NCBI RefSeq assembly: GCF_000238095.2
Contig: NZ_JH815225.1
Span: 1,369,863 to 1,433,862, forward strand
Reading direction: 5' to 3'
Length of the DNA stretch: 64,000 nt
From: Peptoanaerobacter stomatis
GTDB lineage: Bacteria > Bacillota > Clostridia > Peptostreptococcales > Filifactoraceae
Part shown: positions 55,283 to 64,000 of the stretch, piece after piece
Numbering within the stretch: position 1 is the first letter of the stretch
Layout of the letters: each line of letters begins with the position of its first letter
The notes under the pieces: generated by a model
Databases searched by the model: none
Told to the model about the DNA's origin: nothing
What the model saw: the letters and a program-made list of their open reading frames with translations, nothing else
Program-made: the position numbers and the translations under genes

Positions 55283-57376
55283 TTAATCTTTTTCTTTAGT
55301 ATTTAATAACTTTCTCATAGATGCCGCGCAAACAGCCATAGTTGATACATTATGAAAAAGTGCAGTAGTAGCAGGTGTTAATACCCCTGCAATTCCCAAT
55401 GCTATAAGCGATGTATTAAAGCCTACTATAAAATTATAATTTGAATGTATTCTTTCAAACAAATTTTTTGATAATACTCTTAGAGTGATAAGGTCATTAA
55501 GGTCGCTTGACAACAATGTTATATCAGCAACTTCTCTTGCTATATCTGAAGAATCTTTCATTGCTATAGATACATTTGCGGCACTTAGTGCAGGTGAGTC
55601 GTTTATTCCATCGCCTACCATTACAACTTTTTTACCGCTTTCTTTTATACTTTCAATTATCTTGTATTTTTCATCAGGTAATACTTGTGAATAACAACTA
55701 TCTATGCCAAGTTTCTTGCATACCGATTTTGCAACTATATCACTGTCACCTGTTATCATAATCACATTATCAAAGCCGTTTTCTTTTAATCTTCTTATAA
55801 CGTCTACCGCCTCATCTCTTGGAGGGTCATCTATACAAAATATTCCTATTATTCTATCTCCAAGAGCAAGGAACAATGTGGAGTACTCTTTACATTCTGT
55901 CATCAATACTTTCAACTGATCATCCGTCAATTTTATATTTTCATCATCTTCTATAAAATGCCTGCTTCCGATTAAAGCTCTTTGTCCGTTAAGCTTTGAC
56001 GATATACCGTGTGCCACTATATATTCGACTTCTGCATGAGTTTCTTCATGAATTATATTTCTGTCAGCAGCTTCTTTTACTATGGCACGAGCAACAGAAT
56101 GCGGGAAGTGTTCTTCCAAACAAGCAGCTATTTTCAAAACTTCCGATTCGCTATAATCATAAAAAGGCACTATTTTCGCAAGATGAGGTGATGCATTTGT
56201 AAGTGTACCGGTTTTATCAAAAACTATGGTATTTGCATTCGCATACTCTTCCAAAAATTTACCGCCTTTTACAACTATGTTGTTCACAGATGCTTCTTTC
56301 ATAGCAGATATTACCGTTATAGGTGTAGATAATTTTATTGCACAGGAGTAATCCACCATAAGAACTGCCATAGCTCTTGTAATATTTCCCGTCAAGGCAT
56401 ATACTCCCGCAAAAGATATAAGGCTGAACGGAACTATGCTGTCCGCCAATTTCTGTGCATTGCTTTGCACATTGGCTTTTAAATCTTGAGATCTATCTAT
56501 CAAATCAATTATCTTGCTTATTCTTGTCTGATTGTCTATAGCCGTAACTTTTATATTTATATTTCCTTCTTCTATTACACTACCGGCATATACGCTAAGT
56601 CCGTCATATTTTCTTACAGCAAGAGACTCTCCCGTCATACTCGATTCATTTATCATTGCTTCGCCTGAAACAATCACACCGTCTACAGGTATCATAAGAC
56701 CTGTTCTTGCAACTACCACATCTCCACATTTTACTTGCGACATAGGTTTTTTAACTTCATTTCCGTCTTCAACAACCCATACATGATCTACATTTATCTC
56801 CAAGGATTTTGCAAGTTGTAGACTTGCTGAACGCATAGTATAGTCTTCAAGTAACTGAGATACATTGAGCAAAAACATTATAGAATTGGCCGTGGCATAA
56901 TCATTTGTAACTATTGACGCAGTAATTGATGTAGCATCAAGCACATCAACATTTATATCCCCGTCAAGCAAAGATTTCACACCTTTGCTTACAAATTTTA
57001 ATGCTCTTAGTATTGTGACAAACCTTGAAAAAGGCGCCGGTATAAGTATAGGCATAAAAAATTTTCTTGCAATAAGTGTGGTAACTTTACTCTTAAAATT
57101 TTTATTGAGTTTTTCCAACTCTTCATCTACAGGATAAGCTAATCTTGATATTTTTTCTTTATTCAAGGACGAAAGAATTTCAAGTAATTTCGGTTTATAC
57201 TTACAGTCATAATTTATAAGCACAGAGCCATTACTCGTGCTTATACGAACGTCATCGACAAAGTCGAAAGTTTTAAGATAATCCGATACACCGTAAGAAG
57301 AATACCTGTCAAACGCATATTCTCCGTATCTCACCCTCATTCTTCCGCCTTTGTCATATACTGTGGTAAATTTCAT
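55283..57376 (-). CDS. P1B-type heavy-metal ATPase with an SCA ion-site motif
   Basis: A 697-residue P-type ATPase. An N-terminal ~80-residue HMA-like domain lacks the CxxC metal motif. The actuator domain has SSMTGES (about 245-251). The P domain has DKTGTLT with D387, and GDGINDSPAL near the end. Membrane helix 6 reads VDYSCAIKLSTP (341-352) where copper pumps have CPC, so the ion site is S-C-A. Ion identity is open: iron, manganese or zinc are candidates. A small DUF6110-like gene precedes it by 13 bases. Loss of the CPC proline argues against a classical copper exporter. Confidence 0.85.
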   Translation of the reverse strand: MKFTTVYDKGGRMRVRYGEYAFDRYSSYGVSDYLKTFDFVDDVRISTSNGSVLINYDCKYKPKLLEILSSLNKEKISRLAYPVDEELEKLNKNFKSKVTTLIARKFFMPILIPAPFSRFVTILRALKFVSKGVKSLLDGDINVDVLDATSITASIVTNDYATANSIMFLLNVSQLLEDYTMRSASLQLAKSLEINVDHVWVVEDGNEVKKPMSQVKCGDVVVARTGLMIPVDGVIVSGEAMINESSMTGESLAVRKYDGLSVYAGSVIEEGNINIKVTAIDNQTRISKIIDLIDRSQDLKANVQSNAQKLADSIVPFSLISFAGVYALTGNITRAMAVLMVDYSCAIKLSTPITVISAMKEASVNNIVVKGGKFLEEYANANTIVFDKTGTLTNASPHLAKIVPFYDYSESEVLKIAACLEEHFPHSVARAIVKEAADRNIIHEETHAEVEYIVAHGISSKLNGQRALIGSRHFIEDDENIKLTDDQLKVLMTECKEYSTLFLALGDRIIGIFCIDDPPRDEAVDVIRRLKENGFDNVIMITGDSDIVAKSVCKKLGIDSCYSQVLPDEKYKIIESIKESGKKVVMVGDGINDSPALSAANVSIAMKDSSDIAREVADITLLSSDLNDLITLRVLSKNLFERIHSNYNFIVGFNTSLIALGIAGVLTPATTALFHNVSTMAVCAASMRKLLNTKEKD

Positions 57377-57389
57377 ATTATTTTACCTG

Positions 57390-57605
57390 CTATTCTTCTT
57401 CAGTTATATTAGCTTCATCATAGCACATATCTTCTGCTTCTTCTTTTATGTTTTGCAAAGACGCTTTCAAACTTTTTTGCATTTTCATACCATTTGCCAT
57501 ACCTTTTACCGCTAAATTGTGAAAAGTATCGCTTTTTAATAGAGAAGACGCCAACAATCCACCCGCAAAAGCCCAAAGTCTCTTATTTTTTAGTAAAAAC
57601 ATCAT
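57390..57605 (-). CDS. DUF6110-like small membrane-associated protein
   Basis: A 71-residue protein. LLKNKRLWAFAGGLLASSLLKS (split over 4-25) is a short hydrophobic hairpin-like N terminus, followed by KGMANGMKMQKSLKASLQNIKEEAEDM and an acidic tail. It resembles DUF6110 proteins, which commonly precede P1B ATPases of this type. GGGAGGTAATTATA precedes ATGATG. It shares an operon with the ATPase and may assist it; its role is unknown. Confidence 0.65.
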   Translation of the reverse strand: MMFLLKNKRLWAFAGGLLASSLLKSDTFHNLAVKGMANGMKMQKSLKASLQNIKEEAEDMCYDEANITEEE

Positions 57606-58076
57606 TATAATTACCTCCCTAAGTAATTTTTCAAAAAATTAATATAACAAAATTATTAATATCGAACTAATACAGATTTTATCCAAAATTTTTAAATATA
57701 ATCTGTTTTGAAAAAATATAATAAATAAATTTATTATATAAAAACAATACTTTCCAAAAAAATTATATTCATTCAATAAAAATAATTATTTATTAATGAA
57801 ACCAAAATTTAGTTTTTGATAATCAATTAATAATATTATTATAATATTTTTGTTAAAAAATGTCAATATTATTTACTAATATTTTAGTGTTATTAAATAA
57901 ATAGAGTCCTTTTCTTTTTATTATTAATTGATAATATATTTTTATTTTTATCTATTAATTCCATAATTAATAATATTCCTTAATTAAAAATACTTATAAA
58001 ATTCTAATAAAATATGTTATAAAATATACTATATTGGTATTAATATAATATAAAAATTTTATAGGAGGTATTATAT
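57606..58076. other. AT-rich divergent control region with inverted repeats
   Basis: 470 bases between the leftward DUF6110-ATPase operon and the rightward cupin gene. ATCAATTAATAAT (57822-57834) and its exact reverse complement ATTATTAATTGAT (57920-57932) lie about 85 bases apart. The first sits in TTGATAATCAATTAATAATA and the second continues to GATAATAT, both loosely similar to Fur or PerR boxes. No ORF or RNA gene is seen. Confidence 0.4.
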
Positions 58077-58421
58077 ATGGATAAATATATTAAAAATTTC
58101 CCTTTTGATACTGTTGTCAATTTAGCAGGTCAAGTAGAAGTAAGAGAAGGAGAAATAGCAAGCAAGACTCTTGCTCAAAACAACAGCGTAAGCGTTACTC
58201 TATTTGCATTTGATAAAGGTGAGGAAATAAGCACGCACGAATCTGATGGAGATGCAATGGTTATAGCTCTCGAAGGCAAAGGTATGTGTATAGTTGACGG
58301 TAAAGAGCATATATTAAATGCTGGCGATTCGTTGATAATGCCTTCAAGAAAACCACATTCAGTGCATGCTGTAGAACAATTCAAAATGATGTTGGTCGTT
58401 ATATTTCCTAACGAAAGATAG
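58077..58421 (+). CDS. Small cupin-domain protein
   Basis: A 114-residue single-domain cupin. Motif 1 is EISTHESDGDAMVIALEGKG and motif 2 is GDSLIMPSRKPHSVHAV. The metal ligands are reduced: H-E and the late H-S-V-H are present. The family includes quercetinase-like and sensor proteins; no specific reaction can be inferred. TAGGAGGTATTATAT precedes the ATG. It is a single gene followed by AT-rich DNA. Confidence 0.82.
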   Translation: MDKYIKNFPFDTVVNLAGQVEVREGEIASKTLAQNNSVSVTLFAFDKGEEISTHESDGDAMVIALEGKGMCIVDGKEHILNAGDSLIMPSRKPHSVHAVEQFKMMLVVIFPNER

Positions 58422-58920
58422 TAATATTTTTAGAATATAAAAAATTTTAAATGCACAATCTTATAATTATTATACCTGTTTAAAATGTAGATACATCTTA
58501 CATTTGGACAGGTATTTTTTAATATATCAATATTTATATTTTATAACAATCTCAATTTAACTAATAGATACATATATATAATTTATTTTAAATATGCTTA
58601 ATTTTACTTAGCTAATAAGTTTTTAAAAACAGAAATGTCTATTACTCTATTGATTTTTAGTATTATGTGCTGTTTCATTTTGATAAAAAATTAAATACCA
58701 TATACCAAACTTTTTATATGCGATGATTTTTGCTTTCATTAAATTACTATTGTTTATAAAAATATAGCTTTTTAATAGTTTTTTAGTATAAATATAGGAT
58801 ATATTTTAGAGCCAAAATATTACTTTTGTTGTATTTTGTAAATAATTTAAATAAATTCAAAAAAGTACTTGATATTATTTATTAATTGTGATATATTTAA
58901 CTCACAACTAAATAATCCAT
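58422..58920. other. Intergenic region with AT-rich repeat copy 2
   Basis: 500 AT-rich bases. TACCTGTTTAAAATGTAG and CTACATTTTGGACAGGTA-like strings at about 58472-58516 form a terminator hairpin for the cupin gene. The dispersed core TTTATTTTAAATATGCTTAA TTTTACTTAGCTAA lies at about 58580-58616. No ORF seen. Confidence 0.45.
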
Positions 58921-59029
58921 ATTCTTCAGGGAAGGTGAAATTCCTTACCGGCGGTAAAGTCCGCGAACCCTTTTGGGCCGAACTTGTGAAATTCAAGTAC
59001 CGACAGTACAGTCTGGATGAAAGAAGAAA
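58921..59029 (+). promoter_or_regulatory. ribU leader: FMN riboswitch (RFN element)
   Basis: The six-helix FMN aptamer is clear: TTCAGGGAAGGTGAAATTCC, CCGGCGGTAAAGTCCGCGA and CCGACAGTACAGTCTGGATG, closed by ATTCTTC/GAAGAAAT. A terminator follows at 59041. It controls the riboflavin transporter gene 75 bases downstream; FMN binding should end transcription. Confidence 0.97.
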
Positions 59030-59040
59030 TATTTTTCATT

Positions 59041-59068
59041 ACCCTTGAAGTATTTTTAGGGTTTTTTT
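59041..59068 (+). terminator. Riboswitch-controlled terminator before ribU
   Basis: ACCCT/AGGGT stem with a twelve-base loop, then seven T. It is the expression platform of the FMN riboswitch. Confidence 0.85.
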
Positions 59069-59104
59069 ATTGCCAAATTTATATTTCAACGGAGGATTAT
59101 TATT

Positions 59105-59716
59105 ATGGAAAACCAATCTTTATCAAGATCAAGGAAAAATCTAAAAACAGCAACAATGGTCAAAGTTTCACTGCTTGGTGCAATATCATTTGTATTTATG
59201 GCACTTGAATTTACAATACCGATTTTTCCTGCATTTCTTAAGTTTGATATCAGTGATATTCCATCACTTATTGCAGGCTTCGCATTAGGCCCTATAGCCG
59301 GTGTAATAGTTCAGTTTATAAAAAACATCATGAATGTTGCAATAATGGGAACTACAACAGGCGGTGTGGGAGAGTTGTCAAACTTCGTAATAGGCAGTTC
59401 ATTTGTAGCTACAGCTGCACTTATTTACAAACACCACAAAGGTATTAAATCTGCTATAATAGCATGTATATGTGGTACTTTAGTTATGACAATACTTGGC
59501 GTATTTTCAAACTATTTTGTAATGTTGCCTTTATATTCTAAATTCATACCTATGGATAAAATAGTTCAAATGGGTTCTGTAGTAAACCCTGCAATAAAAG
59601 ATACATTTACTCTTGTATTATATGGAATAGCACCATTTAATATATTTAAAGGCTTAAGCATATCTTTCCTTACAATGCTTATATATAAGAAAATATCAAT
59701 TTTGTTGAAGAGATAA
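59105..59716 (+). CDS. ribU: Riboflavin ECF transporter substrate-binding subunit
   Basis: A 203-residue membrane protein with five to six helices. KVSLLGAISFVFMALEFTIPIFPAFLKFDISDIPSLIAG (split over about 19-57) is the RibU signature, and FKFDISDIP-like LKFDISDIP is its hallmark. It binds riboflavin outside and works with a shared ECF module. The FMN riboswitch upstream confirms the substrate. GGAGGATTATTATT precedes the ATG. Confidence 0.95.
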   Translation: MENQSLSRSRKNLKTATMVKVSLLGAISFVFMALEFTIPIFPAFLKFDISDIPSLIAGFALGPIAGVIVQFIKNIMNVAIMGTTTGGVGELSNFVIGSSFVATAALIYKHHKGIKSAIIACICGTLVMTILGVFSNYFVMLPLYSKFIPMDKIVQMGSVVNPAIKDTFTLVLYGIAPFNIFKGLSISFLTMLIYKKISILLKR

Positions 59717-60031
59717 TTTTTATTTACACTTACCCTATATAAAGAAAGGTAGTTTAAATATCTAAAAAATACCTGATACTCATATCTTTTTGATTAACGG
59801 ATACATTTATATAAGAGATTTATTTTAAATATACTTAATTTTACTTAACTAAATAAATTATTAAAAATAATAATATCCATTATTCCATTAGCTTTTATAC
59901 TAAAATCTTATAGAATAATGGAAAATCATAACAATTAATTTTTCTGGTAGACTATGTATATTAATTTTATATAATTATACAACTTATCCATAATTTTATT
60001 AGAAAATAGTATTAGTATATATAAAATATTA
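59717..60031. other. Intergenic region with AT-rich repeat copy 3
   Basis: About 300 AT-rich bases after ribU. The dispersed core TTTATTTTAAATATACTTAA TTTTACTTAACTAAATAA lies at about 59820-59858. No ORF seen. Confidence 0.45.
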
Positions 60032-60033
60032 TA

Positions 60034-60066
60034 AAAAACCGCTCAATATGGGCGGTTTAATTTTTT
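60034..60066. terminator. Terminator hairpin between ribU and the opp operon
   Basis: AAAACCGC and GCGGTTTAA form a stem around TCAATATGG, followed by TTTTTT. Confidence 0.7.
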
Positions 60067-60070
60067 ATAC

Positions 60071-60114
60071 AAAAAAGACACCTAACATTTTTTTATAATA
60101 TCAGATGTCTTTAA
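60071..60114 (-). terminator. Terminator of the opp operon
   Basis: On the minus strand AAAGACATCTGA and TTAGGTGTCTTTTTT pair around an AT-rich loop, directly after the oppF stop. Confidence 0.7.
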
Positions 60115-60117
60115 AAT

Positions 60118-61083
60118 TTATTTTACAAATTCTTTTGCTCTATGGCAAGCCACAAAATGCTTTTCTTTTATTTCCTGCATTACAGGTTCTTCTTTTGAAC
60201 ATATATCTATCGCATATGCACATCTGTCTTTCAACCTGCAACAAGGTTTAGGATTAATCGGACTTGGCACATCGCCTTCCAATACTATTCTTTTTCTTGA
60301 TTTTTGTACATCAGGATCTGGTATAGGTATTGCTGATAATAACGCACTTGTATATGGATGAATAGGGTTATCATAAAGCTCATTAGATTCCGCTATTTCT
60401 ACCATTTTTCCAAGATACATAACACCTACTCTGTCTGATATATATCTTACCATTGACAAGTCATGTGCAATGAAAAGATAAGTAAGCCCAAGTTTATTTT
60501 GAAGCTCTTTAAGCAAGTTAACAACTTGTGCCTGTATAGATACGTCCAATGCCGATATCGGCTCATCACAAACTATAAACTTAGGGTTTAATGCAAGTGC
60601 TCTTGCTATACCCACTCTTTGTCTTTGTCCGCCTGAAAACTCGTGAGGAAATCTTGATGCGTGTTCTTCTCCAAGACCAACCAGTTTTAATAACTCCACA
60701 ACTTTTTCATGTCTTTCAGTTGCATTTTTACAAATTCCGTGTACATCAAGAGGTTCAGCGACTATATCTTCTACCGGCATTCTCGGATCTAATGAGGCAT
60801 ATGGATCTTGAAATATCATCTGCATGCTTTTTCTTATAACTGTCATCTTATCTCTTGATAATCCACAAATATTTTCTCCGTTAAAGAATACTTCTCCTCC
60901 TGTAGGCTCATATAATCTAAGCAATGTTCTTCCACAAGTAGATTTACCACAACCGGATTCTCCAACAAGTCCGAATGTTTCCCCATCATATATATCAAAA
61001 CTCACATCATCAACAGCTTTTAAAGTTCCGGCTGATACTTTAAAATATTTTTTCAGATTTTTAACGCTTATAAGTTTTTCCAT
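60118..61083 (-). CDS. oppF: Oligopeptide ABC importer ATPase (OppF/DppF)
   Basis: A 321-residue ATPase. Walker A is GESGCGKST, signature [16 protein letters not shown], Walker [14 protein letters not shown]-loop FIAHDLS. The C-terminal oligo_HPY extension has the cysteine cluster [20 protein letters not shown] of four to five cysteines, as in Dpp/Opp ATPases that carry an iron-sulfur cluster. AGAGGTGTGAT precedes ATG 61083, which sits one base after the oppD stop; the longer frame to 61104 is discarded. Last gene of the leftward operon. Confidence 0.92.
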   Translation of the reverse strand: MEKLISVKNLKKYFKVSAGTLKAVDDVSFDIYDGETFGLVGESGCGKSTCGRTLLRLYEPTGGEVFFNGENICGLSRDKMTVIRKSMQMIFQDPYASLDPRMPVEDIVAEPLDVHGICKNATERHEKVVELLKLVGLGEEHASRFPHEFSGGQRQRVGIARALALNPKFIVCDEPISALDVSIQAQVVNLLKELQNKLGLTYLFIAHDLSMVRYISDRVGVMYLGKMVEIAESNELYDNPIHPYTSALLSAIPIPDPDVQKSRKRIVLEGDVPSPINPKPCCRLKDRCAYAIDICSKEEPVMQEIKEKHFVACHRAKEFVK

Positions 61084-61084
61084 A

Positions 61085-62074
61085 TCACACCTCTTTATTT
61101 GCAAGTTTGTGATTTAGAAAACATCTACTGAAATGTTCATTACCATGGTTAGAAAAAACCGGCATATTATTTTCACACACAATCATTGCTTCATTACATC
61201 TATCAAAAAATCCACATCCCATAGGTGGTTTATACAAATCCGGAGGTGTGCCTTGTATTGAATAAAGAGGTTCATCTTTTTTCATATCCGGTCTTGGCAC
61301 TGATGCCAACAGATTTTTTGTATATGGATGTTTAGGATTATAAAATATATCATTAGTTTTGCCTTGCTCCACTATCTGTCCTGCGTACATAACGACAACA
61401 TCATCCGCTTTGTCTGCAACTATTCCGAGGTCATGCGTTATAAGTATTATGGACATACCCATCTTATCTTGGATATCCTTCATAAGATCAAGTATCTGCG
61501 CCTGTACGGTAACATCAAGCGCTGTGGTAGGCTCATCAGCTATAAGAAGCGATGGATTACAAGACATTGCAAGAGCAATCATAACTCTTTGTCTCATACC
61601 GCCTGAAAATTCGTGCGGATATTGATTTACTCTCTTATCCGCCTGTGGTACTGCAACAAGCTCAAGCATTTCAATAGCCTTTTTATGCGCCTCTTCACTG
61701 CTCATCTTTTTATGACGTCTTAGCCCTTCAACTATCTGCTTACCTATTTTCATCGTAGGATTAAGCGAAGTCATCGGATCTTGAAATATCATAGCTATTT
61801 TATTTCCACGATATTCATTCATCTCTTTTTCAGATTTAGGTATTAAATTTTCACCTTCAAATAATATCTCTCCACCTTTATAAAGTACAGGCGGTTGTGG
61901 CAATAACTTCATTATAGAGCCTGCCGTTACGGATTTCCCACAACCTGACTCTCCAACTATAGCCAAGGTCTTACCCTTTTCAACATTAAAACTTATCCCT
62001 CTGACAGCTTCAACTTCTCCAAAAAAAGTCTGGAAGGACACCTGTAAATTTTTTACTTCTAATAAATTTGACAT
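61085..62074 (-). CDS. oppD: Oligopeptide ABC importer ATPase (OppD/DppD)
   Basis: A 329-residue ATPase. Walker A is [10 protein letters not shown], with V after S where OppF has T, as usual for OppD. Signature [16 protein letters not shown], Walker [14 protein letters not shown]-loop LITHD. The C-terminal oligo_HPY part holds [16 protein letters not shown] and a late CF. It forms a heterodimer with OppF. AGGAGGATTAT precedes the ATG, 9 bases after oppC. Confidence 0.93.
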   Translation of the reverse strand: MSNLLEVKNLQVSFQTFFGEVEAVRGISFNVEKGKTLAIVGESGCGKSVTAGSIMKLLPQPPVLYKGGEILFEGENLIPKSEKEMNEYRGNKIAMIFQDPMTSLNPTMKIGKQIVEGLRRHKKMSSEEAHKKAIEMLELVAVPQADKRVNQYPHEFSGGMRQRVMIALAMSCNPSLLIADEPTTALDVTVQAQILDLMKDIQDKMGMSIILITHDLGIVADKADDVVVMYAGQIVEQGKTNDIFYNPKHPYTKNLLASVPRPDMKKDEPLYSIQGTPPDLYKPPMGCGFFDRCNEAMIVCENNMPVFSNHGNEHFSRCFLNHKLANKEV

Positions 62075-62083
62075 ATAATCCTC

Positions 62084-63055
62084 CTACTTTCTAAGGCGTG
62101 GGTCAAGCGAATCTCTAAGACCGTCACCTAATACGTTAAATGAAAACATTATTAAAGATATGAATATCGCCGGAATTATAATCTGATAGTAATTACCTAC
62201 CGCCATACCTGTAAGACCATCATTTACAAGAGTTCCAAGAGATGCTTTCGGCGCTTGCAAACCAAGACCCAAAAAGCCCAATGTAGCCTCTGAAAATATA
62301 GCTCTCGGCACTGTCAAGGTAACATCTACCAATATAGGTCCCATTGAATTGGGTATTATATGCTTTCTGAGTATATACCACTTTGATGCCCCTATAGATG
62401 TGGACGCAAGTGCATATTCACTTTGTTTTAATTGTAAAACTTGTCCTCTTACAAGTATCGCAAGAGGTGTCCAACTTGTAAAGCTGAGCGCAAATATTAT
62501 TACAAAAAAACTGCTTCCTCCGGAAGATGAAAATACGACAGACAATAGTATTACTATTAGAAGATATGGTATAGAATATATTATCTCAGCAATTCTCATC
62601 ATAAGCATATCCACTTTGCCGCCTGTTATACCTGCAAATCCTCCATATAATATACCTATTGTAAATGATATGAAAGCTGTCATAGCACCAATAAGCAAAG
62701 AATAGCCCGTACCATACCATATTCTTGTGAATATATCTCTACCAAGCGAATCCGTACCGAACCAAAATGAAGAATTCGGTTTTATATTCATATTAGCATA
62801 ATCCTGATCAAAATAAGTGTAGCCTGATATATATCTTCCCACTATCGCCATTATGGCAAGTATTATTATCATACATAGTCCGAACATAGCAAGTTTATTC
62901 ATTTTTAATCTTCTGAACACATCTGCCCAATACTTTATAGTAGGACGTGAAATTCTTTCGGCATTCATCTGAGTTCTGTCAATTTTTTGAAACATTTCTC
63001 TTGTAAAATTTTGTTCACTGTCATTCATATTTTTAGATACTTCTACCAAAATCAT
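62084..63055 (-). CDS. oppC: Oligopeptide ABC importer permease (OppC/DppC)
   Basis: A 323-residue permease with one N-terminal membrane segment (about 54-75) and five in the BPD_transp_1 core. FGTDSLGRDIFTRIWYGTG is the OppC_N landmark, and EATLGFLGLGLQAPKASLG is the ATPase-contact loop region. The ATG overlaps the oppB stop as ATGA, with GGGGGTGA next to it. An ATG at 63028 (MNDSEQNF) is an alternative start. Confidence 0.92.
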   Translation of the reverse strand: MILVEVSKNMNDSEQNFTREMFQKIDRTQMNAERISRPTIKYWADVFRRLKMNKLAMFGLCMIIILAIMAIVGRYISGYTYFDQDYANMNIKPNSSFWFGTDSLGRDIFTRIWYGTGYSLLIGAMTAFISFTIGILYGGFAGITGGKVDMLMMRIAEIIYSIPYLLIVILLSVVFSSSGGSSFFVIIFALSFTSWTPLAILVRGQVLQLKQSEYALASTSIGASKWYILRKHIIPNSMGPILVDVTLTVPRAIFSEATLGFLGLGLQAPKASLGTLVNDGLTGMAVGNYYQIIIPAIFISLIMFSFNVLGDGLRDSLDPRLRK

Positions 63056-63984
63056 TCACCCCCATCCGCAAGTTTTATTCTCGGATCTATAATCATATAT
63101 AAAACATCCACTATAAGTATCATAAATACCAATATAGAAGAATAAAATATCGTAGTACCCATTATCAAAGGATAATCCCTGTTATTTATAGACGTAACAA
63201 AAAACATACCCAATCCCGGAATACCGAATATCTTTTCTATTACGAAGCTACCTACAAGCAGGTTTGTAGCACTTGTTCCAAGCGAAGATATTATAGGCAA
63301 TATAGCATTTCTGACAGCATGTTTGAAGATTACCACTTTATTAGCTATACCCTTTGAACGTGCTGTTTTTATATAATCCTGATTCAATACCTCAAGCATT
63401 GTAGAACGCATAAGTCTCGCCATATATGCAAGCGTCATCAAAGACAGCGCAAGAGAAGGTAATATTGTATGTTTAAAAGAACCCCAACCGCCTATCGGAA
63501 AACCCTTAAAATAAGTAGCTGTTATTTGAATAAACAATGCCCCCAACACGAAACTTGGCACAGATACCCCAATTATAGCAATCACAGTTGCTACATAATC
63601 CGCCGCTTTATTTTGATTTATAGCCGCAAATGTCCCAAGAAGCGGACCTAATATCAAAGAAATACATAGAGCTTGTAATCCTAATCTTGCAGACACAGGA
63701 AATCCTCTTTTTATCATCTGATTAACTGTTTCAACATCAGATTTCATAGAACGACCAAAATCAAATTTGGAAACATTTTTAAGATAGATTACATACTGCT
63801 CCGATAAAGGCTTATCCAAACCATATTGTTTTACAAGGTTCTCATACACTACCTTAGGCATCTTGCCACCTTCTTTTGAAAACGGATCTCCAGGTACTGC
63901 GTGCATGAGAAAAAATGTTATTGTTATTATGGCCCATATCGTCACAATAGCCATAGCAACACGTTTTAATATATATTTTCCCAT
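63052..63984 (-). CDS. oppB: Oligopeptide ABC importer permease (OppB/DppB)
   Basis: A 310-residue permease with six membrane helices. MGKYILKRVAMAIVTIWAIITITFFLMHAVPGDPF (split over 1-35) is the typical OppB N terminus. RSTMLEVLNQDYIKTARSKG is the EAA loop that contacts the ATPase. TAGGTGGTTATTTAAA precedes the ATG, which is 16 bases from the window edge. The substrate-binding protein gene is not in the window and may lie just upstream. Confidence 0.92.
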   Translation of the reverse strand: MGKYILKRVAMAIVTIWAIITITFFLMHAVPGDPFSKEGGKMPKVVYENLVKQYGLDKPLSEQYVIYLKNVSKFDFGRSMKSDVETVNQMIKRGFPVSARLGLQALCISLILGPLLGTFAAINQNKAADYVATVIAIIGVSVPSFVLGALFIQITATYFKGFPIGGWGSFKHTILPSLALSLMTLAYMARLMRSTMLEVLNQDYIKTARSKGIANKVVIFKHAVRNAILPIISSLGTSATNLLVGSFVIEKIFGIPGLGMFFVTSINNRDYPLIMGTTIFYSSILVFMILIVDVLYMIIDPRIKLADGGE

Positions 63985-64000
63985 TTTAAATAACCACCTA

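Noticed and set aside
59017-59208. 63-residue ORF starting inside the FMN riboswitch
   Set aside because: It begins in the aptamer, runs through the terminator and overlaps ribU out of frame; the RNA explains the sequence.
1-64000. tRNA, rRNA and CRISPR loci
   Set aside because: Scanned by eye for tRNA T-loop and anticodon-arm patterns, rRNA core strings and spacer-repeat arrays; none found, although a covariance search was not possible.

Overview
The window is AT-rich chromosomal DNA of a low-GC Gram-positive anaerobe. Ribosomal and translation genes (rpsL-rpsG-fusA-tuf, infC-rpmI-rplT), a DnaB/DnaD-DnaI primosome pair, FliS, a chemotaxis receptor, ECF vitamin transporters and a ComEC homologue point to a motile clostridial relative. 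A Peptostreptococcaceae-like host fits, but this is inferred from gene content only and no 16S gene is present.

Layout. 1-9.5 kb is a nucleoside salvage block: the tail of a cytidine deaminase, a BmpA/NupOPQ-type ABC nucleoside importer, pyrimidine-nucleoside phosphorylase, deoxyribose-phosphate aldolase, the BmpA lipoprotein, a Crp/Fnr regulator and DeoD. 9.6-13.1 kb holds rarA, xpt and an exported P4-type phosphatase. 13.3-21.5 kb is leftward translation machinery (str operon and infC operon, the latter with an attenuator leader) around a KtrAB/Trk potassium system. 21.5-25.6 kb has a membrane diguanylate cyclase, a ComEC that lacks its metallo-beta-lactamase domain, a zinc membrane peptidase, a small membrane protein and FliS. 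26.4-32 kb is a MacB-like ABC system that includes an exported WG-repeat protein and a COG1361-like exported protein. 32-34.2 kb is a large exported FMN-binding protein.

34.4-46.5 kb is accessory DNA. A defective IS30 element abuts an IS3-family transposase with an in-frame amber codon. Next comes a markedly GC-richer integrated element: primase-like fragment, DUF6076-like protein, HNH protein, sigma-like protein, a helicase-HNH fusion with a tightly coupled unknown partner, and a large serine recombinase. The recombinase, the primase and a small ORF each carry a one-base homopolymer frameshift, so the mobility functions look dead or mis-sequenced, while the cargo frames are open. The helicase-HNH pair is the best candidate here for an undescribed (possibly anti-phage) system.

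46.5-64 kb returns to host DNA: dnaI-like and dnaB/dnaD-like genes, two NlpC/P60 cell-wall hydrolases, a QueT transporter under a predicted preQ1 riboswitch, a chemotaxis receptor, a P1B-type ATPase with a DUF6110-like small protein, a cupin, RibU under an FMN riboswitch, and an oppBCDF-type peptide importer whose binding-protein gene must lie outside the window. Several intergenic regions share dispersed repeats, including a ~125-bp element with inverted ends found three times in the first 6 kb.
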